From Candidatus Odyssella thessalonicensis L13 (GTDB taxonomy: Bacteria; Pseudomonadota; Alphaproteobacteria; Paracaedibacterales; Paracaedibacteraceae), in contig NZ_AEWF01000004.1 of assembly GCF_000190415.1 (NCBI RefSeq), positions 248,001-312,000 on the forward strand: a stretch of DNA of 64,000 nt, written 5' to 3'. Numbering within the stretch: position 1 is the first letter of the stretch; each line of letters begins with the position of its first letter. Both the position numbers and the translations under genes were made by a program. The notes below the pieces were generated by a model. It was not told where the DNA came from, ran no database searches, and saw only the letters and a program-made list of their open reading frames with translations. Of the stretch, positions 8,701 through 19,772 are shown in pieces.

Positions 8701-10223
8701 ATGGCAAACCGGTCTTACAAAACCTTTATAAGGCTGGCTATGAAGGTATTACTGGCAATTCTTATCAGCTTGATGAGTCTAATGTGTTATTGCCTTTAAT
8801 TGATCAAGGAGATACGGCCGGCTTAGCTAATTATTTTGAAACTTATCCGGATCGAATTAATCAACCGCTCAAGATAGCTCAGGATTACTATCAGAAGCAT
8901 TCCGATGGTTTGTTGGAGGATGAGCAGACGGCGCTTTCGCGGGCAATTATAAATAATGTTCCTAATCTGGAAGCAGTGATCATGCTTTTGCTGAACAAGG
9001 GGGCTAATCCTAATCAGCCTTTATTGGTGGCAGCTGCTCGAGGCTTGACTCACATTATGGAGATCTTGGTAAACTATGGTGCCGATGTGAACTGGAGTAA
9101 TGATAAAGGAATACCTGCTATTCACCAAGCAGCTGAGAACGGCCATAAAGAAGCTGTCGCGTGGTTGCTTTCTAAAGGCGTCAAAATTGAGGCAACTAAT
9201 AGCCTGGGCAGTACGGCTTTACATAAAGCAGCTGTGAAAGGGCAAAGTGAGGTTATTACTTTTCTACTTTCCGAAGGTGCTAACGTTAATGCCATTAATA
9301 TGTACCATATTACGCCTCTGCATTTAGCAGCTGAATTCGGTCATAAGGAGGTCGTTAATTTATTGCTCTCTCACGGTGCAAATGTTAATGAAGCGCGTGA
9401 AGATGGGGGCACAGCCTTGCATTTTGCAGTGCTAGAAGACTATGAGGAAATCGCCGAACTGTTACTTTCCCACGGTGCAGATGTTAATGCAGCTCGTAAT
9501 GATGGAAGTACTGCTATTGATTTAGCAATAGAATCAGCTCAACGGTCCATTATTGAATTACTCCTTGCTAAGGGAGCAAGCCTGAATCTAGAGAAGAGCT
9601 CGCAGAAAGCTATATTTAGAATTTTAAATTGGGCACTATCTTCTGGCAACGAATCACTGGTCAAGCTATTCCTTGCTCATGGGGCGGATATTTCAGAACT
9701 TCCAAAGGATGATCTTCTGAATACGAGTATAATAAATGAAAGGGCTACGCTCGTTAAATTGCTTTTGACTCATGGGGCTAACCCTAATTGGAGGGATAAA
9801 TATGGCACGTCCCCTCTTAGAAGAGCAATAAGAGGAGGTAACGAAGAGATTATTTCATTGCTACTTGCTTACGGAGCGGATGTTAATGAAGCTGATCAAT
9901 ATGGTGATTCCTACCTTGAAAAAGCAATAAGTAACGGCAATGAAAAAATTGTTGGGCTGCTGCTTGTTCATGGGGTTGATGCTAACGGGGTTAATCAATA
10001 TGGTGAACCTTATCTCTCGATAGCAATAAGATCAGGAAATGAGAAGATTGTTGAGGTGCTGCTTGCATATGGAGCCGATCCTAAAAAGGTGGATGAATAT
10101 AATAAATCTTTGCTTGAACCAACGATAAATGGAGAAGAAGAATTAGCATCTGAGCCAGCGCTAAATGGGGAAAAAACATCTTCAAAAGAAAATAGGGGGA
10201 CGATGCTCGTAGGAGAGGTTTAG
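5640..10223 (+). CDS. Giant exported multidomain protein: HAD, kinase-like, Nudix, unknown, ankyrin repeats (candidate host effector)
   Basis: This is the body of the frame-broken gene. Its 1527-codon frame has no credible start of its own: 5640 is a TTG inside HAD motif I, and the first internal ATG is at 5943. Modules in order, by residue of this frame: HAD motifs II-IV (LTARHE near 42, VVDDQP near 109); an atypical kinase-like domain at about 148-300 with Gly-rich GGSGGVY, the lysine strand WTFKCG, a catalytic-loop-like FLSNLDIAVDNFKN and metal motif VDNGD; a Nudix domain at about 398-530 with GGK...RETKEE; an unassigned region at about 580-1085; and roughly 12 ankyrin repeats to about 1490. 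Together with the signal peptide this suggests a secreted, host-directed protein acting on phosphorylated substrates. That role is inference. No secretion genes are nearby. Confidence 0.8.
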   Translation: MTIPSLSRRLVRINIILRQLPQLTEQQLPQQLASWRTKGIYLIALTARHEKYKGETAEQLKALNFNFDAILHAPNQRDGQVKGRKLPQKGQQLVEFLNTLPMLPKRVIVVDDQPLNLQDMDHALKETPELSHLPRLLFLKQRDDLQLKGHLSGGSGGVYVLEDQDQTRWTFKCGSNMPQMKEEILADGLYRALGVPVPEFMVYSKVPGNLSNQLTACNGLAPYRVARFIKSAKQVDPQHAKIEMQKHFVVDAFLSNLDIAVDNFKNVVIDTHGTLWRVDNGDSLRYRAVNGRKQEGANWRAKEVKELDTLRDSSINPGAALVYGDISEQEIRRQVQELLAKAPKLFATLDQIAKEIDLEDPQELREMLQARLQYLAQRYHEPTKSPIASAYNQPHAQAAAGILVYSRDPVTNELAVLLGQRRRHQWWGNLGGKSDIDPSQGAIDPTLAATAVRETKEESMGLFIYTEPELQRLPSHDLENPDGSLYRMYLAPYDHIPAQTFNEKLNTVLDSHQKEYTQFLWVPLKEVVAALDNPAAKVTEEGQETVKVGDNIILHAPLYRMLQQAPIKKALADLTAVKRPAPRHTRGEEEIGKVAWDPVNPALSNDKVPFGQNAAGQILTTRTRNGIKETVALNARTDQEQYADAVVMKAKALGEIKGRQQKKDVLIPQGPGLGNLTQSQAYLKLTLGEPTFGQFKGQPKQQIEAYFAQGGHLLNLGKELDATRDDYFLSTLAKALETEEKYKNWYVFYHATDDMMAFLYDVFSAYRQRLQAMGPKSNPTLRALDQAFAGINNVEEFIACFQEGDQLSNYAHKGGKHYQDMGLSVNASLFGSEDNRTSCRYYLFHASKSVSPPDYAKLFRAFAVSLGIDRSWEDLLTVYEQYKKDNGRLYQIFINPAIVDEVGYTAVSAGNIWNINIEGALTSKLSPTLSLLRTNPEQFITALTAGHNWKDKSELRNLQVRLFLKPEYFHNQQLVQIRQYQRLPFAQYQQQYHQKLQALVDEDLSKWLQKHRDTEAGMLHNGKPVLQNLYKAGYEGITGNSYQLDESNVLLPLIDQGDTAGLANYFETYPDRINQPLKIAQDYYQKHSDGLLEDEQTALSRAIINNVPNLEAVIMLLLNKGANPNQPLLVAAARGLTHIMEILVNYGADVNWSNDKGIPAIHQAAENGHKEAVAWLLSKGVKIEATNSLGSTALHKAAVKGQSEVITFLLSEGANVNAINMYHITPLHLAAEFGHKEVVNLLLSHGANVNEAREDGGTALHFAVLEDYEEIAELLLSHGADVNAARNDGSTAIDLAIESAQRSIIELLLAKGASLNLEKSSQKAIFRILNWALSSGNESLVKLFLAHGADISELPKDDLLNTSIINERATLVKLLLTHGANPNWRDKYGTSPLRRAIRGGNEEIISLLLAYGADVNEADQYGDSYLEKAISNGNEKIVGLLLVHGVDANGVNQYGEPYLSIAIRSGNEKIVEVLLAYGADPKKVDEYNKSLLEPTINGEEELASEPALNGEKTSSKENRGTMLVGEV
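9840..10095 (+). repeat. Ankyrin units that look recently duplicated, about 99 bp each
   Basis: The last ankyrin units resemble one another at the nucleotide level as well as in protein. AATATGGTGA recurs with a roughly 99-base period near 9899 and 9998, followed by matching GCAATAAG and a helix coding for GNEKIV. Earlier units in the array are more diverged. This suggests repeat gain by recent in-frame duplication at the 3' end of the gene. Confidence 0.6.
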
Positions 10224-10272
10224 TAAAGTCGGTGGTAAAGCAGAGCGACTCGCTTTTAATCGGTCTAACCTT

Positions 10273-11802
10273 TTACTTGGGCCAGGTAAAGGCAAAGGTC
10301 GCTCCTTTGCCTTCTTGCGAGATTAAGCTAATCTGGCCGCCTTCTTGGGTAATAAGCTTTTTAACGATGGCCAGCCCTAAGCCACTACCATCCACATTCT
10401 TTGCAATCTTAAGGCGGGTTAAAGGCTCAAAGACCGTCTGATGAAATCGGGGTGCAATGCCAATACCATTATCTTTGACAATAAAGCGCCAATAATCGGA
10501 ATCATCCTCAACTTTTATATATATTTCTGCTTGCTCAGGAATCGGATGGTATTTGACAGCATTTGAAATTAGATTACACAGCACCTGAGATAACAGCATC
10601 TTTTTCGCTTTAAAAGGCGGTACCTTACACTCAAGCGTTATTTTTACTGTTGGCGGGATGTCAAGGTAAGATACTGCTTGCTCAATTATGCTGGAAACGT
10701 CCGTTTCCTCGATGCCCACTGTTTCGCCCCCAATAAAAAAGGAAAGAAGGTCGCGGGTCAGGCTTTGAAGCCGCATAACATTGGTTTGAATTCGGTTGAG
10801 AAAATCGATGACACTCTCAGGCAGAACTTTGCTGCTTTCATCTAAAATGAACTGGGTAAAGTTGTAAATCGCTCTTATGGGCGACTGAATATCATGGGAA
10901 ATAAGATGCATAAGCGATTTTATTTCTTCGTTCTGGCGGACTAATAATTCATTAGTATTTTGCAGCTTCTGGCGGGTTTCGACCAGGTCTGAAATATCAC
11001 GCCATAGACTAATGCAGCCAAGAGTGTTGCCGTTATCATCTTTTTTTCTGCGAGCGCTTAAAGCGACATGAAGCTTTTCACCATTCTTCTTTTTGAGAGT
11101 CAGTTCCCAATTTTTGATCTCGTCATGCTCCATACAATAGGCTCTCATCCGCGCAATCTCTTCTAGACAGTCCGGATGGTAAAGATCTTGCATGCTCAAG
11201 GAAAGGATTTCATTTTTGCTATAGCCTAATTTTTGGGCAAAAGTATTATTGCAATTCGTTATGCCAACGCTATCTATATTTTCGCCACCTGTTCCTTCAA
11301 TATAGGCAAACATATCAGGGGCGTTTTCATAAAAGTCGTAAAAATATTGGTAAAACTCTTGAGATTCAATAAAAGATTTGTTTAAAGACTCAAGAATTTG
11401 TTGTTCGTGTTCAATGATGGGATCAAGATTGCTTCCCCTCTTTCTATAAAAACAATGATAGAATAAAATATTCCCCTGTTTATCTTTTGTGGTCAAAACA
11501 TCTTGGCTTACAAAAACTTTGTCACCATGTTTGGTGCTAAGGATTACAGGGTAATCCCTTAAAAATCCCTGTCGTAGACATAAGTTCATAGCGCCTTCTA
11601 ACATATCATAACAATCGGGATGATAAAGGCTCTGCCTTGAAGGGAGTTGGGTCATTTCTTCTGGCGTATAGCCTAAGGTTTCTAATAAAGAGGGGCTATA
11701 GTTTACAATTTTAAAATTGTAAGGGTTGTTGATAGCCATTAATCTTAATTGCGGAGATTTATTATAGAAATCCTCAAAAAAGAGCGAATGATTTTTTTCC
11801 AT
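10273..11802 (-). CDS. Cytoplasmic PAS-domain sensor histidine kinase
   Basis: 509 residues with no membrane segment. Two PAS domains (about 20-130 and 165-275; the second includes the PAC-like phrase ISLWRDISDLVE) feed a coiled linker. A HisKA domain follows with SHDIQSP, where His303 is the expected autophosphorylation site. The HATPase domain has an N box LISNAVKYHP, G1 DNGIGIA and G2 GSGLGLAIVKK, so all ATP-binding boxes are intact. The H-box type resembles phytochrome-like kinases. No response regulator is adjacent, so it is an orphan kinase whose partner lies elsewhere. It ends 49 bases from the convergent ankyrin gene. ATG 11802 is preceded by a G-rich stretch. Confidence 0.85.
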   Translation of the reverse strand: MEKNHSLFFEDFYNKSPQLRLMAINNPYNFKIVNYSPSLLETLGYTPEEMTQLPSRQSLYHPDCYDMLEGAMNLCLRQGFLRDYPVILSTKHGDKVFVSQDVLTTKDKQGNILFYHCFYRKRGSNLDPIIEHEQQILESLNKSFIESQEFYQYFYDFYENAPDMFAYIEGTGGENIDSVGITNCNNTFAQKLGYSKNEILSLSMQDLYHPDCLEEIARMRAYCMEHDEIKNWELTLKKKNGEKLHVALSARRKKDDNGNTLGCISLWRDISDLVETRQKLQNTNELLVRQNEEIKSLMHLISHDIQSPIRAIYNFTQFILDESSKVLPESVIDFLNRIQTNVMRLQSLTRDLLSFFIGGETVGIEETDVSSIIEQAVSYLDIPPTVKITLECKVPPFKAKKMLLSQVLCNLISNAVKYHPIPEQAEIYIKVEDDSDYWRFIVKDNGIGIAPRFHQTVFEPLTRLKIAKNVDGSGLGLAIVKKLITQEGGQISLISQEGKGATFAFTWPK

Positions 11803-12414
11803 AAGACGGCCCCCCTCGGACGCAGAAGAAAAAACTATTATAACTATAAACGAGAAAGGTGCTTTAAATTTTATTCTGACTCATAATATTCTTCTATAGC
11901 TTCTGGTTGTATGTTTGATTATTACTGTTTCTATAAATGTTTCTAAGTTTAAAGCGGACACTAACATCTGATCTCAAAGATGCTTATCTATCATTTATGG
12001 AGATGCATATCACCTTTTTAGTAACGGTTTTATCTATACAACAATAAGCCGAGCTGACTTTAGCGTAAAATTTTTACAAAAAATAACGTTGTAGCAGTCT
12101 TTCTTCTTTTGTTGGAAGACATTAAATTGAAAGGTCCGACTAAAATTTTAGGCTAAGTTTAAGGGGAACCACAGCAAGAGCGGCTAATGCTGGAGGAAGC
12201 TAAAAAGGAATAATAAAAGGGGAACGCATGAGGGGGAGGGGATATCAGTTTTGCAAGTGAGGAAAGGTGAGGTTAATCCTAGCCAGAAGCGCCTCAGCAT
12301 TAAAATTTAAGGAGCTGGTAAGGACCATCAATTAAATTCATATAGACAGCATAAGAGAAAATAGTCTATACTCATTTGATGATTGTGACGAGTTAAGTAA
12401 TTGAATCTAGAACA
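11803..12414. other. Gene-free intergenic region, 612 bp
   Basis: This lies between the divergent histidine kinase and SNF2 helicase genes. It should hold both promoters. I see no ORF with a ribosome binding site, no RNA gene and no strong hairpin. AAGGGGAAC occurs twice, near 12160 and 12218, without an obvious role. Because the SNF2 protein looks short at its N-terminus, a decayed 5' coding part could lie here, but no helicase-like peptide is readable in the frames I followed. Confidence 0.5.
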
Positions 12415-14721
12415 ATGGTAACCAACGCCCACTCCTTGAATTCTGAAATAATAAGTGTGACAAATACTGTGTTAATTCCTAAGCTTTACTTGTTTTCTGG
12501 TGAAGTAAAAGTCAAGGATAAACCTTGGTCAGCGGCCAAGGGGATCGTCAGTATTATGGCTGATTTGTCGGCCGAGCAAGGCGGTCGTACGGTACGCGCT
12601 GAAGGGGGTAGTGATGCAGAGTTACAGCCCTATATTGACCAGCTTCTGGCAATTGGCTGGGTGCCTATTAAGACGCTCGGGGCGGTGATTGACCCAAACA
12701 ATCTGGCCAAAGCCACCCATGTGCTGGTTGATGGGGATCACAGCATAGCTCAGTTAGCGCGAGAATTTTATTTAGTGCATATGCCCAAGCTGCAAGAACA
12801 AGGTTGGGTTGTAACAGTTGATGATTCTTTCCCGTTTCGACCTGTGGAAATAGAAGGAGAATGGTACGCAAATCTTGATAAGGCTCTGAGTACCACAACG
12901 GACTGGTTTGATCTGGAACTAGGAATGATGATCGAGGGCGAGCGGGTTAATATTCTGCCACTACTTGTCCGTATGCTCCGCGAAGAGGGAGCAAAAGACC
13001 AATTTAAGTCAGCTCTAAATTCTAAAGAAGGGGGCGTTATCTATGTTCCGTTGACAGATGGACGTTTGCTGCCGGTGCCTGCCGATAAAATCCGCTTTAT
13101 TGCCCAGACTTTAATTGAGCTTCATGATGCTGATTCCTTAACTGATGAAGGAAAATTACGCTTATCATCCTGGCAATCCACACAATTAGTGGAAATAGAA
13201 GCGGCCATGCAAGCCGCACAGATGCGTTGGTTTGGCGATGAGCAAGTGCGTGAGCTCGGGGCAAAGCTTAAAGATTTTACTAAAATTACACCGGTAGAGC
13301 CGCCTAAAGGCTTGCAGTGCGAATTACGTTGCTATCAAGGTCAAGGCTTAAGTTGGCTGCAATTTTTGCGCGAGAATAATCTTAATGGCATCTTGGCTGA
13401 TGACATGGGTCTGGGTAAAACAGTGCAAGCCTTATCTCATATCCTCAAGGAAAAAGAATCAGGGCGGATGGATAAACCCATCCTGGTCGTGGCGCCCACA
13501 AGTTTGATGGTAAACTGGCGTCATGAGGCAGCAAAATATGCACCCGAGCTTAAGGTGTTAACATTGCATGGCCAAGAGCGCAAAGACCTGTTTGATCAAA
13601 TTCATTCCCATGATTTAATTTTGACCACTTACCCTTTATTATCTCGGGATAAGGAGTTTCTAATTAAGCATGAGTTTCATATGTTGATCCTTGATGAAGC
13701 TCAAGTTATTAAGAACCCCAATACCATGGCTCATCGTACGGTACAGCAGATTAATGCCCGTCACCGTTTATGCTTAACAGGTACGCCTATGGAAAATCAC
13801 CTCGGCGAGCTATGGGCTCTGTTTTATTTCTTGATGCCCGGTTTTCTCGGTGATCAGAAGAAGTTTAACCAGATCTTCCGTGTCCCCATTGAAAAACAGA
13901 ATGATGATGTGCGTCGTGAAAATCTGGCGCGCCGGATAAAGCCTTTTATGTTGCGGCGAACAAAGTCGCAAGTGGTCTCTGAATTGCCGCCTAAAACGGA
14001 GATCATACAAAATATTGAATTGCAGCCTGAGCAGCGTGCTCTTTATGAAAGTATCCGTCTAACGATGCACGAAAGGGTGCGCCAAGAAATTCAAGAAAAA
14101 GGCCTTAATAAAAGCCATATTGTTATTCTTGATGCGTTATTAAAATTACGTCAGGTATGTTGTGATCCCCGATTACTTAAATTAGAAGCCGCACGTGGCG
14201 TCTTGGAATCAGCTAAGGTTCAGTTTTTGCGGGATACCTTGCCCGGTATGATTGCTGAGGGGCGTCAGATTCTGTTGTTCTCCCAGTTTACCAGCATGCT
14301 TGCTTTAATTGAGGAGGAATTAGCGCAAATTGGAATTCCTTTTGCCAAGTTGACAGGACAGACCAAAGATCGCGGTACGCCGATTGAAGAATTCCAATCG
14401 GGGCGAGTTCCTGTTTTCTTGATTAGCTTAAAAGCGGGAGGAACAGGGTTAAACTTAACTGCGGCGGATACTGTGATCCACTTTGACCCGTGGTGGAACC
14501 CAGCGGTAGAAAACCAAGCAACAGACCGAGCTTACCGTATCGGCCAAGACAAACCAGTATTCGTTTATAAGTTAATCACCATTGGTACGGTCGAAGAGAA
14601 AATTATGCTAATGCAGCAGCGCAAAGCTTCCTTGTTGTCTGGAATATTTGATGGCCAAAAAGAAAATGATGGTCTCTTTAATGCGGATGATTTAGAAGCA
14701 TTATTTGAGCCGCTGCCTTAA
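12415..14721 (+). CDS. SNF2-family DEAD-like helicase/ATPase
   Basis: A superfamily 2 DNA translocase of the bacterial SNF2/HepA-like group. The 768 residues hold DDMGLGKT (Walker A, 329-336), VVAPTSL (Ia), DEAQ (427-430), TGTPMEN (III), and the C-terminal lobe with FSQFTSM, AGGTGLNL and the arginine-finger motif DRAYRIGQ (from 704). The region before the motor (about 1-290) matches the middle of longer bacterial SNF2 proteins, which often exceed 1000 residues and carry a zinc-binding SWIM segment. That N-terminal part is missing here. An in-frame TAA lies about 22 bases before ATG 12415, and no good ribosome binding site precedes the ATG. It could be a natural short form or a truncated gene. 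Its DNA target is unknown. Confidence 0.85.
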   Translation: MVTNAHSLNSEIISVTNTVLIPKLYLFSGEVKVKDKPWSAAKGIVSIMADLSAEQGGRTVRAEGGSDAELQPYIDQLLAIGWVPIKTLGAVIDPNNLAKATHVLVDGDHSIAQLAREFYLVHMPKLQEQGWVVTVDDSFPFRPVEIEGEWYANLDKALSTTTDWFDLELGMMIEGERVNILPLLVRMLREEGAKDQFKSALNSKEGGVIYVPLTDGRLLPVPADKIRFIAQTLIELHDADSLTDEGKLRLSSWQSTQLVEIEAAMQAAQMRWFGDEQVRELGAKLKDFTKITPVEPPKGLQCELRCYQGQGLSWLQFLRENNLNGILADDMGLGKTVQALSHILKEKESGRMDKPILVVAPTSLMVNWRHEAAKYAPELKVLTLHGQERKDLFDQIHSHDLILTTYPLLSRDKEFLIKHEFHMLILDEAQVIKNPNTMAHRTVQQINARHRLCLTGTPMENHLGELWALFYFLMPGFLGDQKKFNQIFRVPIEKQNDDVRRENLARRIKPFMLRRTKSQVVSELPPKTEIIQNIELQPEQRALYESIRLTMHERVRQEIQEKGLNKSHIVILDALLKLRQVCCDPRLLKLEAARGVLESAKVQFLRDTLPGMIAEGRQILLFSQFTSMLALIEEELAQIGIPFAKLTGQTKDRGTPIEEFQSGRVPVFLISLKAGGTGLNLTAADTVIHFDPWWNPAVENQATDRAYRIGQDKPVFVYKLITIGTVEEKIMLMQQRKASLLSGIFDGQKENDGLFNADDLEALFEPLP

Positions 14722-14812
14722 GTGTTGACATTCTAGGATAGGGATTAATGCCTCTTGTATTTTAAAAGAGGAGAGCCTATTTTAAAGGTAACTAAGAAAA
14801 AGGATTATCCAC

Positions 14813-15637
14813 ATGGCCATTAGCTTTCGTTCTCTACTTAATCGGGGGGCATCGCCAAGGCGCCGTCAAGTGATTGAGGGAACCCGTAAGACTTTATTCG
14901 ATGCAACGGAGTCCGGCGCTTATGTTATGCAATTTCGTGATGCGCTTGCTCCCTTAAACAAAAATAAGATGACAATTGCGGGTAAAGGGGCTTTAAATAA
15001 TCGGCTGTCTGAACTTTTCATGACGCGCCTTAATGATATGGGGCTCGAAACCCACTTTGTGCGGCGTCTTAATATGTCGGAACAGCTTATTCGTATAGCT
15101 GATCCCTATAATTTTCGGGTCACTGTGCATAATGTTGCCGCCGATGAATTTGCTGAACGTCTCGGCTTCGGTGATCATGAAATTTTGGTAAAACCAATTG
15201 TTGAGCTTTCCCATAAATCCCGCGAGTTAGAATATCCTATCATCGCTCCTGAGCATGTGGAAGCCTTAGATTGGGCGCACGGAGACGAGGTCGAGGATAT
15301 TATGCTGATAGCCCGTCGCGTCAACGACTTTTTAAGCGGTCAGTTCTTTGCAATAGGGGTGCGGTTGTTAAATGTAACATTAGAATTCGGCCGACTATTT
15401 CAAGGGGACTATTTCGAAGAATCAAGGGTCTTAATCATTGATGAAATTACCCCTGATACTTGTTCACTTTTAGATTTGCGAACCGGTGAACGCTTAGATG
15501 GGCGGACTCAAGATGATCGGGCGCCGCAAGAGTTAGCTTTGCGGTATCAAGAAATTGCTCGCCGATTTAGAATCCTCGGGGATTCTGGTCCCCTTGAGTT
15601 GCAAGAGAACTTTGGGGTTGTGGAGAAAGGTGTATAA
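14813..15637 (+). CDS. purC: PurC (SAICAR synthetase) homologue with altered active-site residues
   Basis: PurC joins aspartate to CAIR in purine synthesis. All 274 residues align by eye with alphaproteobacterial PurC (GKGALNNRLSE, THFVRRLNMSEQLIR, RRVNDFLSG), so ancestry is clear. Several positions normally kept are changed. EGKAK is EGTRK (22-26). The (V)RN(x)AAGS motif is VHNVAADE (105-112). The D-x-K of the signature VDFKxExG is N187-x-T189. The DKDRFR segment is replaced by a different sequence. Activity is therefore doubtful and the protein may have another role. The following genes are bolA and grxD; in many relatives purS, purQ and purL lie between (from memory). Gene-family ancestry is near certain; function is not. 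Confidence 0.75.
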   Translation: MAISFRSLLNRGASPRRRQVIEGTRKTLFDATESGAYVMQFRDALAPLNKNKMTIAGKGALNNRLSELFMTRLNDMGLETHFVRRLNMSEQLIRIADPYNFRVTVHNVAADEFAERLGFGDHEILVKPIVELSHKSRELEYPIIAPEHVEALDWAHGDEVEDIMLIARRVNDFLSGQFFAIGVRLLNVTLEFGRLFQGDYFEESRVLIIDEITPDTCSLLDLRTGERLDGRTQDDRAPQELALRYQEIARRFRILGDSGPLELQENFGVVEKGV

Positions 15638-15639
15638 AT

Positions 15640-15873
15640 ATGGCCATGATGCTTGATGAGATTCATAATCTTATCCAAACTGCGCTGCCAGATGCAGATA
15701 TCGAAATTAAAGATTTAGCGGGTGATGGTGATCATTATGCTGCAACCATAAAATCTGCTGTATTTGCAGGGAAAACACGTGTGCAGCAACACCAGCTCGT
15801 GTATCAAGCTTTAGGAGGGCGTATGGGCGGACAGCTCCACGCTCTCGCACTTACAACCGTTGTAAAAGAATAG
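15640..15873 (+). CDS. bolA: BolA family protein
   Basis: 77 residues, of the short BolA/YrbA-like class. It carries the class II KH-like fold with GDGDHYAATI and the C-terminal QHQLVYQALGGRMGGQLHALAL. The conserved His in the HALAL segment can ligate a [2Fe-2S] cluster with a partner glutaredoxin. BolA with a CGFS glutaredoxin forms complexes used in iron-sulfur trafficking and iron sensing. The start is two bases after the purC-like stop, and grxD follows nine bases after its own stop. The three genes therefore look like one operon. Confidence 0.9.
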   Translation: MAMMLDEIHNLIQTALPDADIEIKDLAGDGDHYAATIKSAVFAGKTRVQQHQLVYQALGGRMGGQLHALALTTVVKE

Positions 15874-15882
15874 GGTTAGTCA

Positions 15883-16203
15883 ATGAATAGAAACATCCAG
15901 GCGGAAATAGAGGCAGAGATCAAAACAACGCCAATCGTTTTGTTTATGAAAGGGGATGCAGAAATGCCACAATGTGGCTTTTCGGCGGTAGTTGTGCAGA
16001 TTCTAAAGCTACTCAATAAACCTTTTAAAACTGTAAATGTTTTGCTAGATTCAGAAATTCGCCAAGGCATTAAAGATTATAGTAATTGGCCAACAATTCC
16101 ACAGCTTTATATTGCTGGTGAATTTATTGGTGGCTGCGATATTGTCAGAGAAATGTACCAAACAGGCGAGTTACGTCAACTGTTAGAGGACAAAAATCTG
16201 TAG
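15883..16203 (+). CDS. grxD: Monothiol glutaredoxin, CGFS type (Grx4)
   Basis: 106 residues with the diagnostic active site CGFS (31-34), followed by WPTIPQLYIAGEFIGGCDI, the glutathione-binding TIPQ loop and GGCD motif. CGFS glutaredoxins bind a glutathione-coordinated [2Fe-2S] cluster and pass it to target proteins, usually together with BolA. The direct neighbour upstream is bolA, which strongly supports that partnership. A GGGTTAG-like site precedes ATG 15883. I see no clear terminator in the 500 bases that follow. Confidence 0.95.
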   Translation: MNRNIQAEIEAEIKTTPIVLFMKGDAEMPQCGFSAVVVQILKLLNKPFKTVNVLLDSEIRQGIKDYSNWPTIPQLYIAGEFIGGCDIVREMYQTGELRQLLEDKNL

Positions 16204-19184
<2,981 letters not shown>

Positions 19185-19235
19185 AATAGACGATAATAGG
19201 CGATAGGTAAATCTTGCTTTAACCTTTTGTAACAG

Positions 19236-19291
19236 AAGGGCGGGGATCAGAATTGCATAAGGGTAATATTCCCTTTTATAACCGCCCCTTT
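19236..19291 (+). terminator. Candidate gyrB terminator, two-tier hairpin
   Basis: AAGGGCGG (from 19236) can pair with CCGCCCC before TTT (ending about 19291, with one bulge). Inside it, AAGGG (19259-19263) pairs with CCCTT (19271-19275), followed by TT. The T tract is short, so efficiency is uncertain. Confidence 0.4.
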
Positions 19292-19772
19292 AAATTGTCC
19301 ACTTATATCCCTCAACTAATCATTCTTAACCTTTCTATTTTCACTCATAAGAAAGAAGAAAGGTTAGGCGATATTATAGAAAATAGGCATATATGGGTTA
19401 TAATAATACAATAGGTTTTAGGAGCGGTCGTATTGTTAGTAGGCAAAGTTAGTACCGTGCTCACAGAGCTATTCAAGATCTCTTTTTTAAAAGCTTTCTA
19501 GCTTTAATCAACTGTACCGTAAGCATTGTTATAACTAATGGCAATCCGCGTAACAAAAATTCGTTTTCTTAATATTGTCAATAATAAAAAAACTTCATTC
19601 AGAAAATTTTTGTTAACCGCTCTTGCAAAGAAAAATTGTTTCATTAAAGATCAAGCAGAGATGAGGATTGCATTAAAATTAGGTTCTAAAATTACTTAAG
19701 TTCACCTTAAATCCAGTGCAGCGGTTCATTGTTATATGCAGCAACTAGAGAATAAAACAGCGAGAAAGCCCC
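19292..19772. other. Gene-free intergenic region, about 480 bp
   Basis: AT-rich sequence between gyrB and a GTG-started histidine kinase. I find no ORF with a ribosome binding site, no tRNA-like fold and no strong inverted repeat. The kinase promoter presumably lies here. Confidence 0.45.
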
